DNA from: Victivallis vadensis
GTDB lineage: Bacteria; Verrucomicrobiota; Lentisphaeria; Victivallales; Victivallaceae
Assembly: GCF_003096415.1 (NCBI RefSeq)
Contig: NZ_QEKH01000009.1
Coordinates: 1-64,000, forward strand
Direction: 5' to 3'
Length of the DNA: 64,000 nt
This document shows, piece by piece, positions 1 to 10,360 of the stretch (the first letter of the stretch is position 1; every line of letters starts with the position of its first letter). The notes beneath the pieces were generated by a model that had not been told where the DNA came from, made no database searches, and was given only the letters and a program-made list of their open reading frames with translations. The position numbers were made by a program, and so were the translations under genes.

Positions 1-1
1 G

Positions 2-94
2 GAGGACTACTGGCAAAAACGTATGCAAATTATCGGCAACGTCGTTATCGGCGTTGGAAACTACAAGTGTGTTTCACAAAATTTGGGACAATAA
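2..94 (+). CDS. Possible 3' end of a truncated gene at the window edge
   Basis: The frame beginning at base 2 is open from the window edge to a TAA at 92-94 and would encode a 30-residue C-terminus that includes IIGNVVIGVGNY. No domain can be recognised in so short a piece. It is plausible as the tail of a gene that starts outside the window, because the other two forward frames give arginine-rich or stop-containing peptides. The product is unknown and the call is tentative. Nothing else is apparent between 95 and 241. Confidence 0.35.
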   Translation, partial: EDYWQKRMQIIGNVVIGVGNYKCVSQNLGQ

Positions 95-241
95 CTAAAA
101 CTTGAAATGCCGCAAAGAGCGGTTAATTTATTGTTAGGCTATCGTTAGTTTATCCAATGGGAAGAACGGTATTTCTTCTTAAGTGCGATTTCATCAAAAA
201 AAGAGAATTGAGCTGAACAAGTCGGAAAAAAAGGCAAAAAA

Positions 242-316
242 TGGCTCCGGCAGCTGGATTCGAACCAGCGACCAAGTGGTTAACAGCCACCTACTCTACC
301 GCTGAGCTATGCCGGA
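242..316 (-). tRNA. tRNA-Asn (GTT)
   Basis: Read on the minus strand, the sequence folds as a complete cloverleaf. The acceptor strand TCCGGCA pairs with TGCCGGA, the anticodon stem GTGG/CCAC encloses the loop CTGTTAA with anticodon GTT, and the T-arm carries GGTTCGAATCC. The 3' CCA is encoded at 242-244. It is the last gene of a minus-strand tRNA cluster and lies 16 nt from tRNA-Val. Confidence 0.95.
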
Positions 317-332
317 ACATATAGAAACAAAA

Positions 333-409
333 TGGTGGGCGTAACAGAACTCGAATCTGTGACCTTCACGATGTCAACGTGACGCTCTAACCAACTGAGC
401 TATACGCCC
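333..409 (-). tRNA. tRNA-Val (GAC)
   Basis: The minus strand gives acceptor GGGCGTA paired with TACGCCC, D-loop AGCTCAGTTGGTTAGAGC, anticodon stem TCACG/CGTGA with loop TTGACAT (anticodon GAC), and an encoded CCA end at 333-335. All arms are intact. Confidence 0.95.
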
Positions 410-705
410 GAAGCGTTTCAATGTTTCTTAATATAACCGGTGTTAAAAAAAATGCAACCTTTTCAAGCAAAAAAAATCAACTTTTTGGGCGAATGAGAAT
501 TGAAAAAGTAAACGCCCCCCTTGAGTCGGACCAGTTGCGTTTAGTTTGCCAAAACAGAGGAGCTGCATTTAGTCTTTCGGAAGGCTGTTGCAGATAATCG
601 TACTTCTGATCGCGAATACTTCAAACTGAAAATTTATCAGCTGCCGGAAATTTCGAGCGTGAAGGAACCATAAATTGTGTCAAGGACCGTCGAAGAGGCA
701 AAAAA
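410..705. other. Intergenic spacer inside the tRNA cluster, no supported gene
   Basis: This ~296-nt spacer separates tRNA-Val from the first tRNA-Asp. A stop-bounded frame (545-673) without an ATG can be read through it, but no family is recognisable and no ribosome binding site is present. I see no terminator or RNA structure that I would defend. Confidence 0.5.
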
Positions 706-782
706 TGGCGAGAGAGACGGGACTCGAACCCGCAACATCCACCGTGACAGGGTGGTACTCTAACCAATTGAGCTACTCCCCC
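706..782 (-). tRNA. tRNA-Asp (GTC), copy 1
   Basis: Minus-strand cloverleaf with acceptor GGGGGAG paired with CTCTCTC (two G-U pairs), anticodon stem CCACC/GGTGG with loop CTGTCAC (anticodon GTC), and encoded CCA at 706-708. It is identical to the copy at 835-911. Confidence 0.95.
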
Positions 783-834
783 GCGTTATAAACGCAGACA
801 TCATCACTTCCAACTCGAACACGGACCATTAAAA

Positions 835-911
835 TGGCGAGAGAGACGGGACTCGAACCCGCAACATCCACCGTGACAGGGTGGTACTCTAACCAATTGA
901 GCTACTCCCCC
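835..911 (-). tRNA. tRNA-Asp (GTC), copy 2
   Basis: Exact second copy of tRNA-Asp(GTC), 52 nt upstream of copy 1 in the transcription direction. A few flanking bases on each side are also shared, which points to a recent tandem duplication. An apparent 95-codon plus-strand frame (834-1121) runs through this gene and is a translation artefact of the tRNA. Confidence 0.95.
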
Positions 912-1502
912 GCGTTCGCCGCGTTGGTGACGACATTTTTTAAAATATCACCGTTTTATCGTTTTTCAAATCGGATTCAGCAAAAAATCGCTGATTTTCA
1001 GGTATTCTGTCCGAACCGGCGACTTTTGCCGGTCCGGAAGGGGAAGGGCGGTGTCTGGAATTTATTTTCCGCTTATTATTGGAATGCGGCTTGTATTGCC
1101 CGGATTACCGTGATATGTTAAAAACAGTTTCCAGGTGGAATGCAAATGCGGCCGGATTGTTCCGGTCATGTGAAACTTGCGGCATCCGGGACGTTACAGT
1201 TAAGGTTTTTTATTTGACTTCTCATTGTTCCTGATTGCCGCTTTGCCGGCTTTCCAAAATAATCCGAATCTCTGCCCGTTCCGGGCATCTGATATTCCGC
1301 AGTGTCATTCCCTGATGGTTCAGCATGTTTTTATGCTTTCCCCCCTATCTATCCGGTAATTACAAGTGGATTTCGCATCAAACAACATAAACTGAATAAC
1401 CGGGGGAGAGCAAAACAATCACAGGAAGTGTTCCGAAGCGCCGAAAAACGGTCCGGACCTTCCGAAAAATGCAGGCGATAACGCCGCAGGAAAGAAAACA
1501 GA
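912..1502. other. ~590-bp intergenic region upstream of the RRM gene
   Basis: No coding frame with a ribosome binding site is apparent. An imperfect hairpin (arms 1011-1020 and 1028-1037, ACCGGC/GCCGGT core) lies in the middle. The stretch just before 1503 is purine-rich and probably forms a long 5' leader for the RNA-binding protein, as is common for cold-inducible RRM genes; that last point is inference only. Confidence 0.4.
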
Positions 1503-1808
1503 ATGAATATCTATGTGGGAAACATGCCGTACTCGATGACCGAAACCGACCTTAACTCCGCGTTCAGCGCGCATGGTTCGGTCAGCAGCGCCCGTCTGGT
1601 CACGGATCGCGATACCGGCCGCGCCAAAGGATTCGGCTTCGTCGAAATGAATGACGCGAACGAGGCGAAAGCGGCGATCGAAGCCCTGAACGGGACGAGT
1701 CACGATGGCCGTGAACTGGTGGTTAATGAAGCGCGTCCCCGGGAAGAACGTCCGAATCGCAACGGCGGCGGCAATCGCGGTTTCGGCGGCGGGCGTCGCA
1801 GCTGGTAA
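1503..1808 (+). CDS. Single-RRM glycine-rich RNA-binding protein
   Basis: This 101-residue protein consists of one RNA recognition motif followed by a Gly/Arg-rich tail (about residues 80-101). RNP2 (IYVGNM, residues 3-8) and RNP1 (KGFGFVEM, residues 42-49) are both intact with their aromatic RNA-stacking residues. Bacterial proteins of this size and layout are small RNA-binding proteins often linked to cold response or RNA chaperoning. AGGAAAG lies just before the ATG at 1503. It appears monocistronic: it has its own terminator at 1839-1871. The family is certain; the physiological role is inferred. Confidence 0.93.
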   Translation: MNIYVGNMPYSMTETDLNSAFSAHGSVSSARLVTDRDTGRAKGFGFVEMNDANEAKAAIEALNGTSHDGRELVVNEARPREERPNRNGGGNRGFGGGRRSW

Positions 1809-1838
1809 CCGGTTCGCGGGCCCTTGCCGCGGCAGATC

Positions 1839-1871
1839 GGGGATGCGCAGTAATTGCGGTCCCCTTTTTTT
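1839..1871 (+). terminator. Rho-independent terminator after the RRM gene
   Basis: A GC-rich stem starts with GGGGAT and CGCA and closes with TGCG and TCCCC around a short GTAAT loop, with one bulged G. It is followed directly by seven T residues. It lies 30 nt after the RRM stop codon. Confidence 0.8.
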
Positions 1872-1908
1872 GCCGGCCGATTCTGATGCAATCAACCGGG
1901 AGATACCT

Positions 1909-2754
1909 ATGGTGAATTTATTCCCGAACGACAGCTATGACACTCCGCCCGGGCGGCGGACTTTCCTGTCCCGGATTCTGTTCAATTCCCGCCTTTACTT
2001 CTATTCGAAAACCTATTACAACTTCTACCGGATCGGCAGGTGCGCCGGCCGCGGCCGGTTTGACCGGGACCGCCAGAGCTACTACAGCGGACTGAATGTC
2101 CGGATTCTTGAAAGCTGCGGCGCCCGGATTCATCTGCGCGGCCTGAACCATTTGAGCGACACTCCCGGCCCCTTTGTGATTGTCGCCAACCACCAGAGCT
2201 CGGTGGAAACGGCAATCCTCAATGCGGTAATTTCTCCCAGGCTGGATTTCACTTTTGTGATCAAGCGTTCGCTCTTTTCCGTCCCGTTCTTCGGTGCGGC
2301 GATGCGGGCCATCGACGCGATCGGAGTCGACCGCGTCAACCCGCGCGAGGATTTCAAGGAAGTGATGAGGGCGGGGCAGGAACTGCTGAAGGAGGGCCGT
2401 TCCGTGCTGATCTTTCCGGAGTCGACCCGGCAGAGGGAATTTCTGCCCGAACGTTTCAATACGATCGGACTTAAACTGGCCAAGAGCGCCGGCGTCAGGA
2501 TCATTCCGCTGGCGTTGAAAACCGATTTCCTGGAGCCGGGGGCATTGATCCCGGAATTCGGTTCGCTGCACCGCAGCCGTCATATCCATCTGGAATTCGG
2601 CGAGCCGCTGGATGCTTCCGGCAATGGCCGTGAAGCGCACCGGCAGATTCTCGATTTCATCGCGGAACGGACCGCGCATTGGAATCTTGCGGAACGGAGA
2701 GCGCCATGTGCTTCTGCCGGCCTCAACGGGTTTCGTCCCGCACCCGTCTCGTGA
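1909..2754 (+). CDS. 1-acyl-sn-glycerol-3-phosphate acyltransferase family protein (PlsC-like)
   Basis: This 281-residue protein belongs to the PlsC/LPLAT acyltransferase family, which transfers acyl groups to lysophosphatidate in membrane lipid synthesis. Motif I appears as NHQSSVE (His95) and motif III as FPESTR (169-174). The canonical HX4D motif has Glu100 in place of Asp, which is unusual. The start at 1909 is chosen over the upstream in-frame codons because GGGAG precedes it and the longer frame would overlap the RRM gene. The substrate is inferred from the family. Confidence 0.85.
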   Translation: MVNLFPNDSYDTPPGRRTFLSRILFNSRLYFYSKTYYNFYRIGRCAGRGRFDRDRQSYYSGLNVRILESCGARIHLRGLNHLSDTPGPFVIVANHQSSVETAILNAVISPRLDFTFVIKRSLFSVPFFGAAMRAIDAIGVDRVNPREDFKEVMRAGQELLKEGRSVLIFPESTRQREFLPERFNTIGLKLAKSAGVRIIPLALKTDFLEPGALIPEFGSLHRSRHIHLEFGEPLDASGNGREAHRQILDFIAERTAHWNLAERRAPCASAGLNGFRPAPVS

Positions 2755-2763
2755 AGTGAGACA

Positions 2764-2795
2764 AAACCACCGGTTGAAACCAGCCGGTGGTTTTT
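2764..2795. terminator. Bidirectional terminator between convergent genes
   Basis: AAACCACCGG pairs with CCGGTGGTTT around a 9-10-nt loop and is flanked by an A-run on the left and a T-run on the right. It sits between the convergent plsC-like gene and the O-acetylhomoserine sulfhydrylase gene and can serve both. Confidence 0.85.
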
Positions 2796-2809
2796 GATTG
2801 ATCCCGGGT

Positions 2810-4087
2810 TCAGGCGCGATTCAGGGCCTGATCGAAGTCGGCCTTGATGTCGTCGATATTCTCAATGCCGACCGATACACGGATCATGTCCGGTGAAACG
2901 CCGGCGGCTTCGAGTTCGGCGTCGGTGAGCTGGCGATGGGTCATGCTGGCCGGATGCAGCACGCCGGTGCGCGTGTCGGCCACATGGACCACGATCGCCG
3001 CGAGCTTCAGCGAGTTCATCACGATTTCGCCGGCGGCCTTTCCGCCTTTCACGCCGAAACAGAGTACGCCGGAGCAGCCCCGGGGCAGGTATTTCTTTGC
3101 GAGTTCATGCTGGCTGCTCGACTTCAGGCCGGGATAGTTCACCCAGCTGACCTTCGGATGGTTTTCGAGGAATTCGGCCAGCGCCAGCGCGTTCGAGCTG
3201 TGGCGCTCCATGCGCAGCGCCAGCGTCTCCACGCCGAGATTGGAGAGATAGGCGTTGAAGGGGGCCATGCCCGCGCCGATGTCGCGGATCCACTGCGCCC
3301 GCAGTTTCACCGAATAAGGAGCCGCCGGGAAGGCCTCGGTGTAGACCAGCCCGTGATAGGCCGGGTCGGGATTCACGAATTCCGGGAAGCGCCCGTTGTT
3401 CCAGTCGAAACCGCCCTTTTCGATGATGATGCCGCCGACCGCCTGGGCGTGGCCGTCGGTGTATTTGGTGGTCGAGTGGGTCACGAAGTCCGCGCCGAAT
3501 TCAAACGGGCGGCACAGGCACGGAGTCGGGAAGGTGTTGTCCACGATCAGCGGAATGCCTGCCGCGTGCGCCGCTTCGGCGAAGCGTTCGATATCCAGCA
3601 CGATCAGCGCCGGGTTCGCGAGGGTCTCGGCGAACAGCGCCTTGGTGTTGGGGCGGATTGCCGCCGCGATCGCGGCGGAATCCGCTTCGGGGGAGATGAA
3701 GGAAACTTCAATGCCGCATTTTTTCAGGGTGTTGGTAAACAGCGACACCGTCCCGCCGTAGAGGCTGGAAACCGCGACCACATGGTCGCCGCTGACGGCG
3801 AGGTTCATTACCGACAGCATGGAAGCCGCCTGGCCCGCTCCGACCGCGACGGCGGCGACGCCCCCTTCCAGAGCGGCCATCTTGCGTTCGAAGGCATCGA
3901 CGGTCGGATTGGCGAGCCGGGTGTAGAAGAAGCCTTCGCGTTTCAGGTCGAAAAGGTCCGCGACGCTTTGCGCGTCATCATACTTGTAGGTCGTGCTCTG
4001 GTAGAGCGGCAGCACACGCGGATCGCCGTTGCCGGGTTCATAGCCGCACTGTACGGCTTTAGTTTCGATTTGCCAGTTTTTGTCCAT
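2810..4087 (-). CDS. metY: O-acetylhomoserine sulfhydrylase (aminocarboxypropyltransferase)
   Basis: This 425-residue enzyme is a fold-type I PLP protein of the Cys/Met metabolism family. It makes homocysteine from O-acetylhomoserine and sulfide in methionine synthesis. The PLP Schiff-base lysine is Lys208 within STTKYTDGH, and the N-terminal TRLANPTVDAFE and GAGQAA signatures are present. Length and motifs fit the OAH sulfhydrylase subgroup better than cystathionine gamma-synthase, which is about 380 residues. It is divergent from the HPr gene. I see no SAM-type riboswitch in the 230 nt upstream. Confidence 0.92.
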   Translation of the reverse strand: MDKNWQIETKAVQCGYEPGNGDPRVLPLYQSTTYKYDDAQSVADLFDLKREGFFYTRLANPTVDAFERKMAALEGGVAAVAVGAGQAASMLSVMNLAVSGDHVVAVSSLYGGTVSLFTNTLKKCGIEVSFISPEADSAAIAAAIRPNTKALFAETLANPALIVLDIERFAEAAHAAGIPLIVDNTFPTPCLCRPFEFGADFVTHSTTKYTDGHAQAVGGIIIEKGGFDWNNGRFPEFVNPDPAYHGLVYTEAFPAAPYSVKLRAQWIRDIGAGMAPFNAYLSNLGVETLALRMERHSSNALALAEFLENHPKVSWVNYPGLKSSSQHELAKKYLPRGCSGVLCFGVKGGKAAGEIVMNSLKLAAIVVHVADTRTGVLHPASMTHRQLTDAELEAAGVSPDMIRVSVGIENIDDIKADFDQALNRA

Positions 4088-4185
4088 GATGCCGTGATCT
4101 CCATATAATGATGAAAAGAAGAAAATTTTTCAAAAAATATTGAGTTTAATATATCCGGCGGAGTGCGGTTTTACAAGATCGGCAG

Positions 4186-4214
4186 TTGCTTTATTGATGA
4201 AACCGGTGTATATT
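4186..4214 (+). promoter_or_regulatory. Candidate sigma70-type promoter for ptsH-ptsI
   Basis: TTGCTT (4186-4191) and TATATT (4209-4214) are separated by exactly 17 nt, giving a leader of roughly 100 nt before the HPr start at 4320. The assignment rests only on consensus and spacing. Confidence 0.5.
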
Positions 4215-4319
4215 AAATATGTTGAGCGCCGGGATATAAGAGGAGTCCGGGCGCGCGGGATGGCTTTGCCTGAAGAGGCGGCGGTCCGCCGGATCGGGAA
4301 TTTTTCACAGGATATTGCG

Positions 4320-4613
4320 ATGACGACCGAAGAGCTTTTTGAAACCATAGTCACCATCGACAACCGGATGGGACTCCATGCCAGGCCGGCGACGATGTTG
4401 GCGAAACTCTCTTCCGGCTTCGAGGCGGAGCTGACGCTGGAGCGTCTTGACGGCAATGGTGAGGTTGCCGACTGCCGCAGTGCGCTTTCCTTGATGATGC
4501 TCGCGGCGGGGCGGGGAACCAAATTGCTCCTGAAGGCGTCCGGCCATGAGGCGGAAGAGGCGTTCCGTGAAGCTGTCCGCCTGTTCGAATCCCGTTTCAA
4601 CGAGGAAGAATAA
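4320..4613 (+). CDS. ptsH: Phosphocarrier protein HPr
   Basis: This 97-residue HPr carries phosphate from Enzyme I. His20 in GLHARPA is the phosphorylated residue. Ser54 in CRSALSLMM occupies the place of the regulatory Ser46 of Gram-positive HPr, so kinase control is possible. The ATG at 4320 is preferred over the upstream in-frame codon at 4140 because AGGA precedes it and the HPr fold begins there. It is followed after 30 nt by Enzyme I. No EII components are in the window, so transport or a regulatory phosphorelay are both possible. Confidence 0.93.
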   Translation: MTTEELFETIVTIDNRMGLHARPATMLAKLSSGFEAELTLERLDGNGEVADCRSALSLMMLAAGRGTKLLLKASGHEAEEAFREAVRLFESRFNEEE

Positions 4614-4643
4614 CTTCAATCTCCAGCACCGAAGGCGGCAGCG

Positions 4644-6410
4644 ATGACTTTACCAGCACAGACGATTCAGGCGATTGCGGTATCTCCCGGGATTGCGATC
4701 GGCCGGGTGGCGCGGGTGCGCGGCTCCAACCATCTGCAGGAGCCCAATCCGCACAAGATTACCGATGATGAAATCAACGGAGAGTTGACCCGTTTCATTG
4801 CCGCACTGGTGGAAACCCGCAAGCAGCTGGTCGAACTTCAGGATCAGGTGCGCGACCGGCTCAATTCGCGCGACGCCGATATCTTTGAAGCCCACATTAT
4901 GCTGGTCGACGACAGGACGCTGCTGAATGAAGTTGAAAAACGGATCAAGGGTGAGCATGTCACTGCCGAATATGCGCTCTTTGAAGCTACGGAGCGTTTT
5001 ACCGCGGTCTTTAACGGCATGCAGGATGAATATTTGAAGGAGCGCGCCGCCGATATCCGCGACGTCGCCGCCCGGATTACCGCCAACCTCAACGACGATC
5101 CGCATCATGATATGGAGCTGGACGACCGCCGGATCATCATTGCGACCACGCTTGCGCCGTCGGAGACCGCGCAGCTGGACCGGAGCAAGGTGCTCGGCTT
5201 CGCAGTGGAGACCGGCAGCGCCACCAGCCATACCGCGATTCTGGCGCGGGCGATGAAGCTTCCGGCGGTGGTGGGAATTCCCCCGGAGCTGCCGGAGACC
5301 CTGACGGCGGATGACAAGCTGATTATCGATGGCTATACCGGCAAGGTCATCATCAACCCGGACGGGCGCACCGAGGAGGCCTACCGGCTCAAGGCGCAGG
5401 CGGCCGGAGAGCTGCTGAACGAGCTGGAGCGCGAGAATTCGCTGAGGCCGGAGACGACGGATGGTTTCATGGTGCAGCTCGCGGCCAACCTCGATTCGCC
5501 GGAGACGATCGGGGAGGTGAAAAAGTCGGGAGCCTGCGGCATCGGCCTGTTCCGGACCGAATATCTGTTTATGAACACTTCCCAGCTGCCGACGGAGGAG
5601 GAGCAGTTCGAGGTTTACAAAGATCTGCTGGTCAAGAGCGGCGAACAGCCGGTGATCATCCGCACGCTGGATGTCGGCGGCGATAAGTTCAACACCAATA
5701 TTTTCCGGGCGACCGAGCAGAATCCGTTTCTGGGGCTGCGCGGCATCCGGCTCTGTCTGCATGAGCGCCGGGACATTTTTTCCACCCAGCTGCGGGCGTT
5801 GCTGCGGGCCGGCGTGTACGGCAATTTGCGCGTAATGCTCCCGATGGTCAGCAGTATTCGCGAGGTGAATGAGGTCAAGCAGCTGGTCGGGGAACTCCAG
5901 GAGCAGCTGCGGCGCGAGAAGCTGGAATTCGTTTCCCATCTGCCGCTGGGGGTGATGATTGAGACGCCGGCCGCGGCGATCCTGGCGGACCGGCTTGCTC
6001 CGTTGGTGGATTTTTTCAGCATCGGCACCAACGATCTGGTGCAGTATACGATGGCGATCGACCGGGGCAACGAACGGGTCGCGTACCTCTACCGGCCTTC
6101 CCATCCGGCGATTCTCGAATTGATCCGCCGCACGGTGGAGGCGGCGCGCCACAACAACATCTGGGTCAGCATCTGCGGGCAGATGGCTTCCGAGCCGTCG
6201 CTGGTGCCGCTGCTGGTCGGCCTGGGCGTGCACGAACTGAGCATGGCGCCGTCGTCGATCGGCATGGTGCGGCGGGTGATCCGGGGGCTGGCGATGCACG
6301 AAGCGGAGGAGGCGGCGCGGCAGGCGCTGGCCTGCAGCAACGCGTCCGACGCGCTGGCTATTTCCGAAGCCCTGCTGCGCAAATCCGCGCCGGAGATCGC
6401 GAATATCTGA
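4644..6410 (+). CDS. ptsI: Phosphoenolpyruvate-protein phosphotransferase (Enzyme I)
   Basis: This full-length 588-residue Enzyme I takes phosphate from PEP and passes it to HPr. His196 in GSATSHTAILARA is the phospho-acceptor. The PEP-binding TIM-barrel domain contains GLFRTEYLFM (about 301-310), SIGTNDLVQY (459-468) and the active-site Cys511 in ICGQMASEP. It lies 30 nt downstream of ptsH and is clearly co-transcribed with it. Confidence 0.96.
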   Translation: MTLPAQTIQAIAVSPGIAIGRVARVRGSNHLQEPNPHKITDDEINGELTRFIAALVETRKQLVELQDQVRDRLNSRDADIFEAHIMLVDDRTLLNEVEKRIKGEHVTAEYALFEATERFTAVFNGMQDEYLKERAADIRDVAARITANLNDDPHHDMELDDRRIIIATTLAPSETAQLDRSKVLGFAVETGSATSHTAILARAMKLPAVVGIPPELPETLTADDKLIIDGYTGKVIINPDGRTEEAYRLKAQAAGELLNELERENSLRPETTDGFMVQLAANLDSPETIGEVKKSGACGIGLFRTEYLFMNTSQLPTEEEQFEVYKDLLVKSGEQPVIIRTLDVGGDKFNTNIFRATEQNPFLGLRGIRLCLHERRDIFSTQLRALLRAGVYGNLRVMLPMVSSIREVNEVKQLVGELQEQLRREKLEFVSHLPLGVMIETPAAAILADRLAPLVDFFSIGTNDLVQYTMAIDRGNERVAYLYRPSHPAILELIRRTVEAARHNNIWVSICGQMASEPSLVPLLVGLGVHELSMAPSSIGMVRRVIRGLAMHEAEEAARQALACSNASDALAISEALLRKSAPEIANI

Positions 6411-6527
6411 CGGGCCTTTCAAAAATAATTCCGTCCGGCGCGTGAAAAAATCCGGTTGGCGGTGTATAGTATGTGATTTGCGGCGTGGCGATGCCGGCGG
6501 CAAAGTGAAACGACTGACGGGATTTGT

Positions 6528-6950
6528 ATGGAAAACAACAGAAAAACGATTTACCTTTCCGGTCCGATCATGGACGAACATGCCGGGACGGCCCGTGCGT
6601 GGCGGGAGACGGCGAAACAGCTTCTGGGCGGTCGCTTCCGGTTGCTGGATCCGATGCGGCGCGCCTTTGTGGACCGTCAGGTGGACAGCGCCAACGAAAT
6701 CGTGGAATTCGATCTTCAGGATGTCCGGGATGCGGATATCATTCTGGTCAACTACAACAAGGCGAGCATCGGCACGAGCATGGAGGTTTTCTATGCGGCG
6801 CACGATCTCGGCAGGTTTGTGGTGGCGTTCTCCCCCTTCGAATACAAGGATTGCAGTCCGTGGATGGCCCGGTACTGCACCAAGATCCTCGGCTCGCTCG
6901 AAGAGGCCGCGGAGTATGTGAACAATCATTTTACGGAGCAGCAGGTGTAG
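6528..6950 (+). CDS. Nucleoside 2-deoxyribosyltransferase-like protein
   Basis: This 140-residue protein has the Rossmann-like fold of the nucleoside deoxyribosyltransferase family. The IYLSGPI start (residues 8-14), Asp70 in RDADIILVNY and Glu86 in GTSMEVFYAAH match the substrate-binding and nucleophile positions. Family members exchange or hydrolyse the N-glycosidic bond of deoxynucleosides, but related proteins also cleave nucleoside monophosphates, so the substrate is open. The gene ends 3 nt before glmS and shares its transcript. Confidence 0.75.
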   Translation: MENNRKTIYLSGPIMDEHAGTARAWRETAKQLLGGRFRLLDPMRRAFVDRQVDSANEIVEFDLQDVRDADIILVNYNKASIGTSMEVFYAAHDLGRFVVAFSPFEYKDCSPWMARYCTKILGSLEEAAEYVNNHFTEQQV

Positions 6951-6953
6951 AAT

Positions 6954-8789
<1,836 letters not shown>

Positions 8790-8795
8790 CTTTCT

Positions 8796-10079
8796 ATGTT
8801 CAGATTCTTCTACAATCTGTTTTTGCCGCTGGGCTTTTTGTTCTTCATTCCCGGACTGTACCTCAAGTACCGCAATCGGGGAGGCTGGAAAGACACCTTC
8901 GGGGAACGTTTCGGCCATTTCAAGCCGGAGCGGGTCAGGGAGCTGGCTGAATACCACGGCGCGGTCTGGGTTCATGCGGTCAGCGTCGGCGAAACGGTGG
9001 TCGCGATGTCGATGATCCGCACCTGGCACCAGATGCACCCGGAGCGGAAGTTCATTCTTTCGACCACGACCACCACCGGGCAGGAGCTGGCGCGCAAGCA
9101 GGCGCCGCCCTCGACGGCGGTGATCTTCTGCCCGATCGACTTTCTGTGGATGGTGCGCCGCACGCTGAGCGTGCTGAAACCGGCGATGCTGGTGATCTTC
9201 GAGACCGAAATCTGGCCGAACATGGTCGCCGAAACCCGCAAGCGGGGGATTCCGGTGGCATTGGTGAACGGGCGCATGTCGGATCATTCGGCGCGCGGTT
9301 ACCGGCGCGCGCGGCTTTTCTTCGGGCCGCTGCTGAAAATGTTCAATCTGATCTCCGTGCAGACGCAGGCGGACTTCGACCGCTACAAATCGGTGTCGCC
9401 GGAGGCGAACGTGGTGGTCAGCGGCAATCTGAAATTCGACCAGAAAGCACCGGAAAATCTGCCTGAACCCGAATATGAAAGATACTTCGGTCCCGGCAGA
9501 CACCTGATCCTGCTGGCCGCCAGCACTCATCCGGGCGAGGAGGAGCTGATTGCCGAAACCTTCAAAAAGCTGAAAGACGAGGTGCCGGAGCTGAAGCTGG
9601 TGCTGGTGCCCCGCCATGCCGAGCGCGGCGGCGATATCGCGGAGATGCTGAAAAGCCATCTGCTGGATTTCGCGCGCCGCAGCCGCCAGGCGGAAGCGGA
9701 CCCGCCGGTGGATGTGCTGCTGGCGGATACGACCGGCGAGATGCTGAAGCTGATGAACGGCGCGGACATCGTGATCATGGGCAAGAGCCTGGCCGGGCAC
9801 GATGAGGGACACAACCTGATCGAACCGGCGCTGCTGGATAAGCCGATCGTGACGGGACACGTGCTGCGGAATTTCCGCTTTATCCTGAATGTGCTGCTGC
9901 AGGAGAACGCGGTGGCGACGGTCACGCACGACTCCGAACTGGAGGAGCAGCTCCGCAAACTTCTGGTGAATAAAGAATTAAGGGAAGAACTCGGAAAACG
10001 GGCCGGACGGACGATCCGCAAACACGCGGGAGCGACGGAACGGACGGTGAACGAACTGGAATCCCTGCTGAAAAAATAA
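8796..10079 (+). CDS. waaA: 3-deoxy-D-manno-octulosonic acid (Kdo) transferase
   Basis: This 427-residue GT30-family enzyme adds Kdo to lipid IVA. An N-terminal membrane anchor (about residues 8-24) is followed by two Rossmann-like domains. Glu66 in HAVSVGETVVA is the expected catalytic base, and ETEIWPNM and GHNLIEPALL are family signatures. It follows glmS after 6 nt. The pairing with glmS (UDP-GlcNAc supply) fits an LPS-producing Gram-negative cell. Confidence 0.94.
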   Translation: MFRFFYNLFLPLGFLFFIPGLYLKYRNRGGWKDTFGERFGHFKPERVRELAEYHGAVWVHAVSVGETVVAMSMIRTWHQMHPERKFILSTTTTTGQELARKQAPPSTAVIFCPIDFLWMVRRTLSVLKPAMLVIFETEIWPNMVAETRKRGIPVALVNGRMSDHSARGYRRARLFFGPLLKMFNLISVQTQADFDRYKSVSPEANVVVSGNLKFDQKAPENLPEPEYERYFGPGRHLILLAASTHPGEEELIAETFKKLKDEVPELKLVLVPRHAERGGDIAEMLKSHLLDFARRSRQAEADPPVDVLLADTTGEMLKLMNGADIVIMGKSLAGHDEGHNLIEPALLDKPIVTGHVLRNFRFILNVLLQENAVATVTHDSELEEQLRKLLVNKELREELGKRAGRTIRKHAGATERTVNELESLLKK

Positions 10080-10084
10080 AAAAG

Positions 10085-10360
10085 AACAGCCGCTTCAGCA
10101 GCGTCGCCACAGGCAGCTTGCCGGACGCGGTCCAGCGGCGGAACGCTGGTCACCTGTCTCTGGCTCGCGCAGGCGTGAGCCAGAGACAGGGGAAATGTAA
10201 GGTCCGCGAATGCGGGCCGCGATCGCAACAGTACCGCCCGGCAGAGCGCGCGATCCTCAAAAAGTGAAGCGTTTTTTGAGGATCGGTTTGAAGCGCGGAG
10301 CTGCCGCGAGGGGCGGTGACAAAAGATGGTAATTGCGGATAGGGCCGAAGCGGATGCGTG
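10085..10360. repeat. Hairpin-rich intergenic array A
   Basis: The 392-nt gap between waaA and thiC holds no gene but several perfect or near-perfect hairpins. Arms 10132-10137/10144-10149 form CCAGCG/CGCTGG. Arms from 10153 to 10190 form a 14-bp perfect stem extending by three pairs to a 4-nt loop. Arms 10251-10263/10273-10285 form a 13-bp perfect stem. The first hairpin and its preceding GGTC are shared with the array at 40557-40935 (12 identical bases at 10129-10140 and 40582-40593). None ends in a clean T-run on the plus strand. Confidence 0.65.

Noticed and set aside
545-676. A short open stretch between tRNA-Val and tRNA-Asp
   Set aside because: It has no start codon, no ribosome binding site and no recognisable family, so it could be chance.
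834-1121. A 95-codon plus-strand frame starting at tRNA-Asp copy 2
   Set aside because: Its first 26 codons are the complement of a tRNA gene; the remainder has no coding character.
2936-4108. A 390-codon plus-strand frame opposite metY
   Set aside because: It is antisense to a complete PLP enzyme with an intact Schiff-base lysine and has an Arg/Gly/Val-rich shadow composition.
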